From positions 372,001 to 436,000 of the forward strand of contig NZ_JAIMCA010000003.1 in the NCBI RefSeq assembly GCF_025499465.1: a DNA stretch of 64,000 nt, written 5' to 3'. Positions 25,585-33,482 of this stretch are shown here, one piece after another. The position numbers and the translations under genes are program-made. The notes under the pieces are model-generated. The model was not told the origin of the DNA, ran no database searches, and saw nothing but the letters and a program-made list of their open reading frames with translations. Source of the DNA: Allobosea sp. BH3. GTDB lineage: Bacteria > Pseudomonadota > Alphaproteobacteria > Rhizobiales > Beijerinckiaceae. Position 1 is the first letter of the stretch, and each line of letters starts with the position of its first letter.

Positions 25585-25620
25585 TTCTGCACCTTGCAGA
25601 AATGGATTAGATTTCTGCAA
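25585..25620. promoter_or_regulatory. Three-half-site dyad upstream of the AraC gene (candidate operator)
   Basis: At 25594-25620 there is a perfect inverted repeat: TTGCAGAAAT, a 7-base spacer GGATTAG, and ATTTCTGCAA. A third copy of the core, TTCTGCA at 25585-25591, forms a second perfect 7-bp dyad with TGCAGAA at 25595-25601 (spacer CCT). The cluster sits in an AT-rich stretch of an otherwise GC-rich genome and lies 58 bases and more before the regulator start. This fits an operator for a dimeric or oligomeric regulator, probably the neighbouring AraC protein, but binding is inferred. Confidence 0.55.
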
Positions 25621-25671
25621 CTTCCGAATTTCGATTGGAATTGATCGACATAAATTGAATGCGACAAGAAC

Positions 25672-25691
25672 AGTACTTGAACCGAAGTACT
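25672..25691. repeat. Perfect inverted repeat AGTACTT / AAGTACT
   Basis: Arms of seven bases (25672-25678 and 25685-25691) with a 6-base loop GAACCG. It lies 55 bases after the end of the minus-strand hydrolase gene and 145 bases before the AraC gene start. It could be a weak hairpin at the end of the hydrolase transcript or another protein site. There is no T tract and the stem is AT-rich, so a standard intrinsic terminator is not supported. Confidence 0.4.
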
Positions 25692-25745
25692 TTGAATTTC
25701 TTAGTATGCGCTAAATATTGGCACCTGCATCTTGCCACGTCAACC

Positions 25746-26930
25746 CTAGGGCACCGCCGCGGCATCGAACACCCGGATCGGGGCTGTCACCAGCAGGGCC
25801 GCGGCCGAGCTCAACGCACCCGCAGCCGCCACCGGCGCGGGAACGTCAGAATCGGTAATGACCTGGCCCTGCAGCAGCCTGCCGCCGATCAGGCGGACGG
25901 CATCCGGGCTGGCCGCGAACAGGTCGTGATTGATCCGGTCGCCCGCATTGACGGCGGAAAGATCGATCACCGTGATCCCGGAAAGCCCCGCGAACTGGCT
26001 TCGATATTCCTCCTGCGTGGGGTCGATGCCGCCAAGCCGTGTCGCGCCGCGCGAGATGAAGCGCGACAGTTGCAGAGCGCGATCGTGCTGCGCCGTGAAC
26101 AGCGTGATTCGGGGTCTCTTAGTCCCCATGTCCTCGACCTGGCGGCGGAACACGCCGACATCGAGGTCGGGCGATGCCAGGATGAGGTTGCTGATCTTCG
26201 GCGAGATGCGTCCGTCCTTGAGACCGATCTGCCGCACGGCCTCGACAGCCGGCCAGCTGCCCATCGAATGCGCTAGGATGACGACCTCGCGGACCGAGGG
26301 GCTGGCCACCGCCACCCTCAGCAGATCCGCCAGATCGGAGCGCGAATAGGACGCGTTATCGAAATCGCGGGCATAGTCGAGCAGATAGCCGCGTGACGGC
26401 CAGGAGAACAGCACCGGCGCCGCGTCTGCATCCGCGTCGTGCGCCAGCTGGGCGAAGCGGAAGACCGCGCGGTCGAACGCCGTGTTGAACCCATGGACGA
26501 AGACGAAGACCCGCTTGGAGCGCCCGCTCGTCGATCTGAACCAGTTGATCAGCTCGGGCTTCGACAGAGGCGTCTCGCTGGTCACCACGAAGTCGGTCGC
26601 GGGGTTGCCTGGGACGGAGCGCGGGAGCTGGATGGTCCCTACCTCGCGATTGCGCGGAATCGAAACAACGATGTTGTTGAAAGAAACCCCCTCGCCCCGC
26701 TCGCCGGTGAACAGGGCGCCGGGATCAGGTGACCGCGCACGGGTCGTGGCGGCGAGCATGTCGACGCGGTCTGTCCCCGGAGCGGCTGCGACCGGCCTCA
26801 GCAAGCCTTGCGGAACGGACGCGCAGGCGCCCAGCCCAGCGGCGACGACCAGGACCAGCGGCTTCAGCAGCAGGCGGATGAGCCGGGTTCGCGAGCGCCG
26901 CTCCTGCCCCCTCGCGTCGCGTGCTTCCAT
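25746..26930 (-). CDS. Alpha/beta-hydrolase lipoprotein (DUF900 family)
   Basis: A 394-aa secreted hydrolase. The signal LIRLLLKPLVLVVAAGLGAC ends in a lipobox, so it is a probable lipoprotein. The fold is seen in RVFVFVHGFNTAFDRAVFRF (oxyanion region HGFN), VLFSWPSRGYLLDYARDFDN, the nucleophile motif VVILAHSMGSWPAVEA (an A-H-S-M-G variant of GxSxG), LILASPDLDVGVF and a late His (INHDLF). This order is typical of DUF900 proteins; the substrate is unknown. ATG 26930 is chosen; the open frame upstream is proline/arginine-rich and has no signal. The gene is divergent from abgT. Confidence 0.84.
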   Translation of the reverse strand: MEARDARGQERRSRTRLIRLLLKPLVLVVAAGLGACASVPQGLLRPVAAAPGTDRVDMLAATTRARSPDPGALFTGERGEGVSFNNIVVSIPRNREVGTIQLPRSVPGNPATDFVVTSETPLSKPELINWFRSTSGRSKRVFVFVHGFNTAFDRAVFRFAQLAHDADADAAPVLFSWPSRGYLLDYARDFDNASYSRSDLADLLRVAVASPSVREVVILAHSMGSWPAVEAVRQIGLKDGRISPKISNLILASPDLDVGVFRRQVEDMGTKRPRITLFTAQHDRALQLSRFISRGATRLGGIDPTQEEYRSQFAGLSGITVIDLSAVNAGDRINHDLFAASPDAVRLIGGRLLQGQVITDSDVPAPVAAAGALSSAAALLVTAPIRVFDAAAVP

Positions 26931-27012
26931 GCCCGGAATATCCCCGTCTCCACGCTGATGCACCTTGCCGCAAGCCGGCATCGTCTCGTCTGGGATCATC
27001 GTCGACCGGCAG

Positions 27013-27122
27013 GGTTTCCACGCTGCACCGACCGTAGGAAACCGTTCCGCCGACGGCAAGCTGCAGCGTTCCCGGCCCGGTGGGTCGGTTCGAGTTTGGG
27101 ACAGGCGGTCCAGAGTTTGGGA
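27013..27122. promoter_or_regulatory. Divergent control region: inverted repeat and 21-base direct repeat before abgT
   Basis: The 322-base gap between the hydrolase start (26930) and the abgT start (27253) holds two ordered elements. GGTTTCC (27013-27019) and GGAAACC (27037-27043) are perfect inverted copies 17 bases apart. GAGTTTGGGA occurs at 27092-27101 and again at 27113-27122, a direct repeat with a period of exactly 21 bases, two turns of the helix, which would put two bound proteins on the same face. No regulator gene is adjacent. A binding role is inferred. Confidence 0.4.
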
Positions 27123-27252
27123 TTCTCTGCCGATGCCCTCCCGGCGGCTCGATTTTAGGTTCGCCCCGAGACTCGGAGTCTTGTCCGCGCCGGCTGCCGG
27201 CCTGGACGGGAGGTCTTGCGTCAAAGGCTTTGGCTCAAGGGGGATAAGAGCG

Positions 27253-28803
27253 ATGACAACTGCCACCGCTGCGCCGAAGACGACCATGCAGAGGTTCCTC
27301 GACACGGTCGAGAGAGTGGGGAACATGGTTCCTCACCCCGTCGTGATCTTCCTGATTCTCATTGGCATCGTCATCGCCCTCTCGGCCGTGCTGGGGCTTT
27401 TCGGCACCGCAGTCACCTTCGAGCGGATCAACCCGGACACGCACAAGATCGAGACGGCGCGCACGGCGATACAAAGCCTGCTGACCATCGACGGCATCCG
27501 CTTCATGTACTCGTCGCTCATTCCGAATTTCATGAGCTTCACGGCCGTGGGCCTGATGATCGTCGCCATGATCGGAGCCGGTGTCGCCGAGGAGTCCGGG
27601 CTCGTCACCGCGCTGATCCGCAAGCTGGTCATCGTGTCGCCGCACTGGGCGCTGACCTACATCCTGGCCTTCGTCGGCATCCTCGCCAGCATCGCGGCCG
27701 ATGCGGGCTACCTCGTCCTGATCCCGCTCGCCGGCGTTGCCTATCTCGCCGTCGGCCGTCATCCGGTCGCGGGCCTGGCCCTGGGCTTTGCCGCTGTCGC
27801 GGGCGCGTTCACTGTGAACATGCTGATCAAGCCGCTGGATGCGGTGCTGGTGGAATTCACCAACGATGCGGCCCGCCTCGTCGATCCCAACCGTACGATC
27901 GGCCTGGCCTCCAATCTCTGGTTCTCGATCGCATCTGTCTTGTTCCTGACCGTCGTGGTCGCGTTCATCACCGACAAGATGATCTCGCCGCGCCTTGGCG
28001 CCTATGATCCCAAGCTCGCCGCCGAGGGGACCGTCACCGAGCAAGGAGCCGTGCTGTCCGAGGCGGAATCGCGGGGCCTTCGCTTTGCCGGATTCGGCCT
28101 CCTCGCACTGATCGCGGTCTTCTGCCTGCTCACGCTCCCCGCCGGTGCGCCCCTGCGCAACCCGACGACCGGCGAGCTGATCGGCAATTCTCCGTTCATG
28201 AACGGCCTGATCGCGCTGATCATGCTGATGTTTCTTGTCACCGGCTGGACCTACGGCATCGGCGCCGGAACGATGAGGACCCTGTCCGAAGTCATCGCCG
28301 CGATCGAGAAGTCGATCAAGAGCATGGGCGGCACGATCTTTCTGTTCTTCGTGCTGAGCCAGTTCGTCGCCTACTTCACCTACACGAATATCGGCACCGT
28401 CATGGCGCTGAGCCTTTCGGGAGCGCTGCAGGCGGCCAATATCGGCGCGCTGCCGCTGTTGCTCGGCTTCATCGTGGTGGTCGCGCTCATCGACTTGCTG
28501 CTGACCGGCGCGATCGCGAAGTGGGCGATTTTCGCCCCGGTCTTCGTCCCCCTGCTGATGAAGCTCGGCGTTGAGCCGGAGGCCGTCCTGGCCGCCTATC
28601 GCATCGGCGACTCGCCCATGAACGCGATCACCCCGCTGAACGCCTACTTCGCCCTCGTGGTCGGCTTCATCCAGAAATACGACAGGCACGCCGGTGTCGG
28701 CACCGTGGTGTCGCTGATGCTGCCTTATGTCGTGTGGATGTTCGTGCTGTGGACGGCCCTCTTCGCCGTCTGGAAGATGCTCGGCCTGCCCTGGGGCCTG
28801 TGA
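27253..28803 (+). CDS. abgT: AbgT-family transporter
   Basis: A 516-aa inner-membrane protein with AbgT-family signatures: the opening FLDTVERVGNMVPHPVVIFL, then SSLIPNFMSFTAVGLMIVAM, ASIAADAGYLVLIPLAGVAY and RIGDSPMNAITPLNAYFALV near the C-terminus. AbgT proteins take up p-aminobenzoyl-glutamate, and some members export sulfonamides, driven by protons. The start at 27253 has AAGGGGG nine bases upstream; the frame is open further up but reads as non-family sequence. The next gene is an M20 peptidase, which fits import followed by cleavage of an amide-linked glutamate or peptide. Confidence 0.9.
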   Translation: MTTATAAPKTTMQRFLDTVERVGNMVPHPVVIFLILIGIVIALSAVLGLFGTAVTFERINPDTHKIETARTAIQSLLTIDGIRFMYSSLIPNFMSFTAVGLMIVAMIGAGVAEESGLVTALIRKLVIVSPHWALTYILAFVGILASIAADAGYLVLIPLAGVAYLAVGRHPVAGLALGFAAVAGAFTVNMLIKPLDAVLVEFTNDAARLVDPNRTIGLASNLWFSIASVLFLTVVVAFITDKMISPRLGAYDPKLAAEGTVTEQGAVLSEAESRGLRFAGFGLLALIAVFCLLTLPAGAPLRNPTTGELIGNSPFMNGLIALIMLMFLVTGWTYGIGAGTMRTLSEVIAAIEKSIKSMGGTIFLFFVLSQFVAYFTYTNIGTVMALSLSGALQAANIGALPLLLGFIVVVALIDLLLTGAIAKWAIFAPVFVPLLMKLGVEPEAVLAAYRIGDSPMNAITPLNAYFALVVGFIQKYDRHAGVGTVVSLMLPYVVWMFVLWTALFAVWKMLGLPWGL

Positions 28804-28856
28804 CCCCGCGCACGCCACCCTCCCCGTCGCCGTTCCAACCGCACCGGATGCAGATC

Positions 28857-30059
28857 ATGACGACACCCGCCATCCCGCTCGACGTCGAAGCCGCCATCGC
28901 GCATCTCATGCGCTTCCTTTCGGTCGAGGGCGTCACCGGCCAGGAGGCGAACATCGCCGCTGCCGTCAGCGATGCCCTGAAGGCCGTCGGCGTCCCGGCC
29001 TCGGCCATCCGCTTCGACGATGCGAACAAACGCATCCCGCTGCCGACCGAAACGGGCAACCTCATCGTCGAGCTGCCGGGCACGAAGCCCGGTCCGCGCC
29101 TGCTGTTCTCGACCCATCTCGACACCGTGCCGCTCTGCGCCGGCGCCAAGCCGAAGCGCGAGGGAAACCGCATCGTGTCCGACGGCACGACGGCGCTCGG
29201 CGGCGATGCCCGCACGGGCGTGGCCCTGCTGGTCGTGGTCGCCGAGACGCTGATCAAGCACAAGCTGCCGCATCCTCCCATCACGCTGTTGTTCACGGTT
29301 CGCGAGGAGAGCGGCCTGCACGGCGCCCGCGAGCTCGACCCCAAGGAGCTCAAGCAGCCGGCCATGTGCATCAATGTCGACGGCCAGCTCGCCTCCGAGC
29401 TGATCATCGGCGCTGTCGGCCAGGAGAACTGGGAAGTCGAGATCAAGGGCCGCGCCTCCCATGCCGGTGTCGCACCCGACAAGGGCATCTCGGCGACTCT
29501 GGTCGGCGCGATCGGCCTGGCCGAGGCCAAGGCGGCCGGCTGGTTCGGCAAGGTCGTCAAGGGCAAGGAATTCGGCACAAGCAATATCGGCATTTTCGGC
29601 GGCAGGGACGGCAAGCCGGCCGGCGACGCCACCAACGTCGTCACCGACTACGCCTTCCTGAAGGGCGAGGCGCGCAGCCCCGAGCTGAGCTTCGCCACCA
29701 AGATCGTCGACGGTTACGAAGCGGCCTTCGCCAAGGCCAAGGCCGCGGTGACCGACCACGCAGGCGACACCGCCGAGGTCACCTTCCGCCGCGCCGCGGC
29801 TTATCCGCCCTTCGAGCTCGACAAGGACTCGCCCGTCGTGAAGCGCGCCACCAAGGCGCTCGGGCTGCTCGGCATCGAACCGAGCTACCTGTTCTCGAAC
29901 GGCGGGCTCGACGCCAACTGGCTCGACAAGGCCGGCGTCCCGACCATCACGATCGGCGCGGGCCAGGCCGAGATCCACACGATCAAGGAATTCGTGAAGC
30001 TCGACGAATACGAGAAGGGCTGCCGTCTCGGCATCCTGATGGCGACGCTCGAGGACTGA
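28857..30059 (+). CDS. M20-family metallopeptidase (PepT-like)
   Basis: A 400-aa cytosolic zinc peptidase. Motifs in order: LLFSTHLDTVPLC (first metal His-x-Asp), TTALGGDARTGVALLV (bridging Asp in GGDART), LLFTVREESGLHGAREL (catalytic Glu-Glu), VDGQ and GRASHAGVAPDKGISA (dimerisation domain), and the last metal His in AEIHTIKEFV. This is the PepT/M20B pattern. It probably hydrolyses the compound that AbgT brings in. It starts 53 bases after abgT; ATG 28857 is used, with ATG 28848 possible, because neither has a strong ribosome site. Confidence 0.87.
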   Translation: MTTPAIPLDVEAAIAHLMRFLSVEGVTGQEANIAAAVSDALKAVGVPASAIRFDDANKRIPLPTETGNLIVELPGTKPGPRLLFSTHLDTVPLCAGAKPKREGNRIVSDGTTALGGDARTGVALLVVVAETLIKHKLPHPPITLLFTVREESGLHGARELDPKELKQPAMCINVDGQLASELIIGAVGQENWEVEIKGRASHAGVAPDKGISATLVGAIGLAEAKAAGWFGKVVKGKEFGTSNIGIFGGRDGKPAGDATNVVTDYAFLKGEARSPELSFATKIVDGYEAAFAKAKAAVTDHAGDTAEVTFRRAAAYPPFELDKDSPVVKRATKALGLLGIEPSYLFSNGGLDANWLDKAGVPTITIGAGQAEIHTIKEFVKLDEYEKGCRLGILMATLED

Positions 30060-30109
30060 GACCCGTCAAACGGGTCTGCCGACGAGCTGAACCCATAAGG
30101 AGCTGATGC

Positions 30110-31936
30110 GTGAGCCCGATCGCCTATACCGGCCTTATCATCGCCATTGCCGTCGTTCTGTTCGTCACGAACAAGGTGCCCGTCGTGCTCGTCGCGATGG
30201 GTACAGCGCTGGGCCTCTGGGCGACCGGCGTGCTCACGCTGCCGCAGGCACTCGCCGGCCTCGGCGATCCGGCCGTCATCTTCATCGCATCCCTCTTCGT
30301 CGTCAGCTCAGGGCTCGAGATGACGGGTGTCACTGCTTGGGCGGGGCAGCTCCTGATCAAGGGAGCGGGAGAGGAAAGCCGAACACGGCTCCTGCTGCTG
30401 ATGATGGCGCTGGTGTCGCTGCTGGTCGCGCTGATCAGCCTCAACGGCGCCGTTGCAGCGCTGTTGCCCGTCGTCGTCGTCACGGCGGTTCGGCTGAAGC
30501 GAAATTCCTCGCAATTGCTGATGCCGCTCGTCTTCGCGGGGCATGCCGGCTCCATGCTCGCCCTCACCGGCACGCCGGTGAACGTGCTTGTCGCGGAGGC
30601 CGGCATCGACGCCGGCGTCGGCGGCTTCGGCTTCTTCGAGTTCGCGCTGGCCGGCATACCCCTGCTCGCCGGCACCATGGCGATCATCGTCCTGTTCGGC
30701 GAGCGCCTCCTGCCGCAGCGCAACGGCGCCACCATGCCGGCGGATTTCAGCCGTCACGCCAGGACGCTGATCGAGCAGTACGGGTTGGCGAGCGGCGTCC
30801 ATCAGCTGCGCCTGCGCGCCACCTGCCCCTATATCGGCAGGCCGTCCCGCGAGATCGATCTGGGTTCGTGGTCCGGTCTCCAGCTCGTGGCGGTACAGGA
30901 CGGCACGACGGGCGGGCCGCTGCACCGTATGCTTGCCGAGGGCGACCAGCTCCTCCTGCGCGGCGATGCCGAGGCCGCAGCCAACTTCGCCGCGCAGATG
31001 CACCTCGCCTTCCGTGAGGAAAGCGCCGGGGATAGCGAAGAGACGCTGTTCAACCGCCGCTCCGGCCTGGCCGAGGTCGTGCTTCCGCCCCGTTCCGGCC
31101 TGATCGGCCAGACGGTGTTTCCGGGCATGGTCACCGAGAGCGGCGACCTGATCATCCTCGCCGTGCAGCGCGGCGCGGGCGACGTTCAGGCCCCCGATGC
31201 GGTGAAGTCGGCCGGAATCGTGCTGCAGGCGGGCGACACGATGCTGCTGCAGGGCACCTGGAAGGCACTCGACACCCATCTCGACGACCCGGACGTCCTC
31301 GTGGTCAGCTCCCCCGAGCTGGTCCGACGGCAGGCCGTGCCGATGGGACCGGGCGCCAAGCAGGCGATCATCATTCTGTTTGCCATGGTGCTGATGCTGG
31401 CCACCGGCATCGTTCCCTCGGCGGTGGCAGGGCTGCTCGCGGCGGGCGCCATCATCCTTTGCGGCATCATGACCGTCGAGCAGTCCTATCGTGCCATCAG
31501 CTGGACGACGGTGATCCTGGTCGGCGCGATGATGCCCCTTTCCACCGCGATGATCGAGACGGGCGCCGCGAAGATGCTGGCGGATCGCCTCGTCGGCCTG
31601 GTCGGCGATGCCGGTCCGACGGCGTTGCTCGCCGGCCTGTTCGTGCTGACGGCGATCATGGGCCAGCTCATCAGCAATACCGCGACGGCCCTGATCGTCA
31701 TCCCGATCGGCGTCGCGGCCGCGACCGCCATGGGCATCTCGCCGCGTCCGGTGCTGATGAGCACCGCCGTCGCCGCCGCCGGCGCCTTCCTGACGCCGAT
31801 CGCGACCCCCACGAACCTGATGGTGATGGGCCCGGGCGGCTATGTCTTTAGCGATTACTGGAAGCTCGGATTGCCTCTGCTGATCTGGTTCTTCGTTGTC
31901 GCTGTCTTCATCGTGCCAATGATCTGGCACTTCTGA
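30110..31936 (+). CDS. SLC13 (DASS)-family anion permease, second copy
   Basis: A 608-aa paralogue of the permease at 2430-4223, with the same two membrane halves around paired TrkA-C-like domains. Shared stretches include LDDPDVLVV, RRQAVPMGPGA, ISPRPVLMS, LTPIAT, MVMGPGGY and WFFVVAVF. Transport signatures are ISLNGAVAALLPV and ISNTATALIVIPIG. The GTG start has AAGGAG seven bases upstream. It follows the M20 peptidase by 50 bases, so this copy seems tied to uptake or release of a carboxylate, perhaps glutamate-related, in the AbgT group. The exact anion cannot be read. Confidence 0.88.
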   Translation: MSPIAYTGLIIAIAVVLFVTNKVPVVLVAMGTALGLWATGVLTLPQALAGLGDPAVIFIASLFVVSSGLEMTGVTAWAGQLLIKGAGEESRTRLLLLMMALVSLLVALISLNGAVAALLPVVVVTAVRLKRNSSQLLMPLVFAGHAGSMLALTGTPVNVLVAEAGIDAGVGGFGFFEFALAGIPLLAGTMAIIVLFGERLLPQRNGATMPADFSRHARTLIEQYGLASGVHQLRLRATCPYIGRPSREIDLGSWSGLQLVAVQDGTTGGPLHRMLAEGDQLLLRGDAEAAANFAAQMHLAFREESAGDSEETLFNRRSGLAEVVLPPRSGLIGQTVFPGMVTESGDLIILAVQRGAGDVQAPDAVKSAGIVLQAGDTMLLQGTWKALDTHLDDPDVLVVSSPELVRRQAVPMGPGAKQAIIILFAMVLMLATGIVPSAVAGLLAAGAIILCGIMTVEQSYRAISWTTVILVGAMMPLSTAMIETGAAKMLADRLVGLVGDAGPTALLAGLFVLTAIMGQLISNTATALIVIPIGVAAATAMGISPRPVLMSTAVAAAGAFLTPIATPTNLMVMGPGGYVFSDYWKLGLPLLIWFFVVAVFIVPMIWHF

Positions 31937-31949
31937 GGGAGGAAATACA

Positions 31950-32216
31950 ATGCGTTCGAAGCTAGCTCTTCTCGCGGTCTGTCTCGCGCTCGCCGGCTGC
32001 AACACCAACTCGGCCGATCAGCGGACGCTGGGCGGCGCGGCGATCGGCGCCGGTACCGGTGCCATAGTCGGCGGCATCGCCGGTGGCGGACGCGGCGCGG
32101 CGATCGGCGCGGCCGTCGGCGGTGTGGCGGGCGCCGTGATCGGCCGTGCCACCACCCCCAACAACTGCATCTACCAGGACCGTTACGGCCGCAGGTTCGA
32201 AGCGCGCTGCCCCTGA
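31950..32216 (+). CDS. Glycine-zipper lipoprotein
   Basis: An 88-aa envelope protein. The signal LALLAVCLALAGCNTN has a lipobox LAGC, and the mature part is a glycine zipper (GAAIGAGTGAIVGGIAGGG, then AAIGAAVGGVAGAVIG) followed by CIYQDRYGRRFEARCP with two Cys that could pair. Such small OmpA-like or YMGG-type proteins sit in the outer membrane and are often stress-related; the role is unknown. GGAGG lies seven to eight bases before the ATG and only 13 bases separate it from the SLC13 stop, so it is likely the last gene of that transcript. Confidence 0.8.
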   Translation: MRSKLALLAVCLALAGCNTNSADQRTLGGAAIGAGTGAIVGGIAGGGRGAAIGAAVGGVAGAVIGRATTPNNCIYQDRYGRRFEARCP

Positions 32217-32392
32217 CGGACGCGCCAATCGCGGATGATCCGTTGCCCTGCCCTGCCCGGTCGGTGCGGCGCTCCTTGCGCCTCACCGACGGGACTGCTG
32301 CGTTACGGGTCTGCCAGGCTGTCATGAGGCCCGCGGCCAAGCGGCCGAGGACACACGTATCGGCTGTCGCCGCGGGATCGGACAGGCAAGAC

Positions 32393-32635
32393 ATGATCGA
32401 CAGGCGACTGTTTCTTGGGGCGCTCCTGGGCGCGCTGGCGCTGCCGCCGAAAGGCACTGCGGCAGAAGCCGGAGCCGCCCAGCCGCTTCCGGCCCAGACG
32501 GCCTTCGCGCTCGACGGCGCGGATGCCGCATTCAGCCAGCAGCGGCCCCAACTGCACTACAACCGCCAGCGCCAGCATAAGCCGCCGAGCCGGCAGCGGC
32601 GGCGGCCACGCCGGCGCTCGCACGGGTCTCGGTAA
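32393..32635 (+). CDS. Small exported protein with Tat-like signal and basic tail
   Basis: An 80-aa frame that begins MIDRRLFLGALLGALALPPK, with a twin-arginine R-R-x-F-L pattern and a hydrophobic core, then a short alanine-rich part and an extremely basic end (PPSRQRRRPRRRSHGSR). AGGCAAG precedes the ATG by a few bases. No family is recognised. Export by Tat and interaction of the Arg-rich tail with an anionic surface are inferred. The frame is short and in GC-rich sequence, so a chance origin is possible, but the signal peptide argues for a gene. Confidence 0.5.
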   Translation: MIDRRLFLGALLGALALPPKGTAAEAGAAQPLPAQTAFALDGADAAFSQQRPQLHYNRQRQHKPPSRQRRRPRRRSHGSR

Positions 32636-32670
32636 GCTCGCAATCTCGCTTGTGGGGCGGCTCGACGCCG

Positions 32671-33474
32671 TCAGGCCTGAACGGCGACAGCCATGCCATC
32701 GAACGCCACTTCGGTACCATCCGGCAACCGGCTGGACAGCGCCGCGTAATCCAGATCGACGTGGAGATTGGTCAGGATCGCTCGGCGTGGCTTCAGCGCG
32801 GCGATCGCCTCCAGCGACTGCGCCAGATGGAAATGGCTCGGGTGTGGCGTCTCGCGCAGGCAATCGAGGATCAGCACGTCGAGGCCGGCCATCGCCTCCA
32901 TCGCGGCCGGCGGGATCAGGCTGACATCCGGCAGATAGGCCAGCGCGCCGAATCGGAAGCCCAGCGCCTCGTAGTTGGGGCCGTGCTCGACGCGGAACGG
33001 CAGCGCCGTGATCGGCCCGCCGGCGCCTTCCACGGTCTGCGGCCGGCCGGCCGTGATCTGGTCGAGATCGAGGATCGGCGGATAGTAGCTGCCGGGCGGC
33101 GTCTCGAAGAGATAGCCGAAACGCGAACGCAGCGAGGTCTCCGTCGGCGTGTCGGCATAAACCCGGATACGCTGGCGGGTGTGCAGGACGAGCCCGCGCA
33201 GATCGTCTATCCCGTGGCTGTGGTCGGCATGGTCATGCGTCATCAGCACCCCGTCGAGCGCTGGCACATCGGCCGAGAGCAGCTGCTCGCGCAGGTCTGG
33301 CGAGGTATCGACCAGAACCCGCGTAATGCCCTCGGCGCCGGAGCGCTCGACCAGGATCGAGCAGCGGCGGCGACGGTTCTTCGGATTCGAGGGATCGCAG
33401 GCGCCCCAGCCCGAGCCCGGCCGCGGCACGCCGCCCGAGGAACCGCAGCCTAGGATCGTGATCGTCAGCGTCAT
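32671..33474 (-). CDS. MBL-fold metallo-hydrolase, PhnP-like
   Basis: A 267-aa enzyme of the metallo-beta-lactamase fold. It opens with ITILGCGSSGGVPRPGSGWG, typical of PhnP-like phosphodiesterases, and has the metal motif LMTHDHADHSHGIDDLR, then PFRVEHGPNYEALGFRFG and LTNLHVDLDYAAL for the remaining His and Asp ligands. PhnP relatives cleave cyclic phosphate esters; here the substrate is unknown. It ends the housekeeping run downstream of tatD (8 bases away), a placement common in alphaproteobacteria. Confidence 0.86.
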   Translation of the reverse strand: MTLTITILGCGSSGGVPRPGSGWGACDPSNPKNRRRRCSILVERSGAEGITRVLVDTSPDLREQLLSADVPALDGVLMTHDHADHSHGIDDLRGLVLHTRQRIRVYADTPTETSLRSRFGYLFETPPGSYYPPILDLDQITAGRPQTVEGAGGPITALPFRVEHGPNYEALGFRFGALAYLPDVSLIPPAAMEAMAGLDVLILDCLRETPHPSHFHLAQSLEAIAALKPRRAILTNLHVDLDYAALSSRLPDGTEVAFDGMAVAVQA

Positions 33475-33482
33475 GGTGCCGG

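Noticed and set aside
25672..25691. Intrinsic terminator of the hydrolase gene
   Set aside because: The stem is AT-rich and no T tract follows on the minus strand, so it is listed only as an inverted repeat.
27235..28818. A 527-codon minus-strand frame across abgT
   Set aside because: Mirror of a recognised transporter; charged low-complexity product without motifs.
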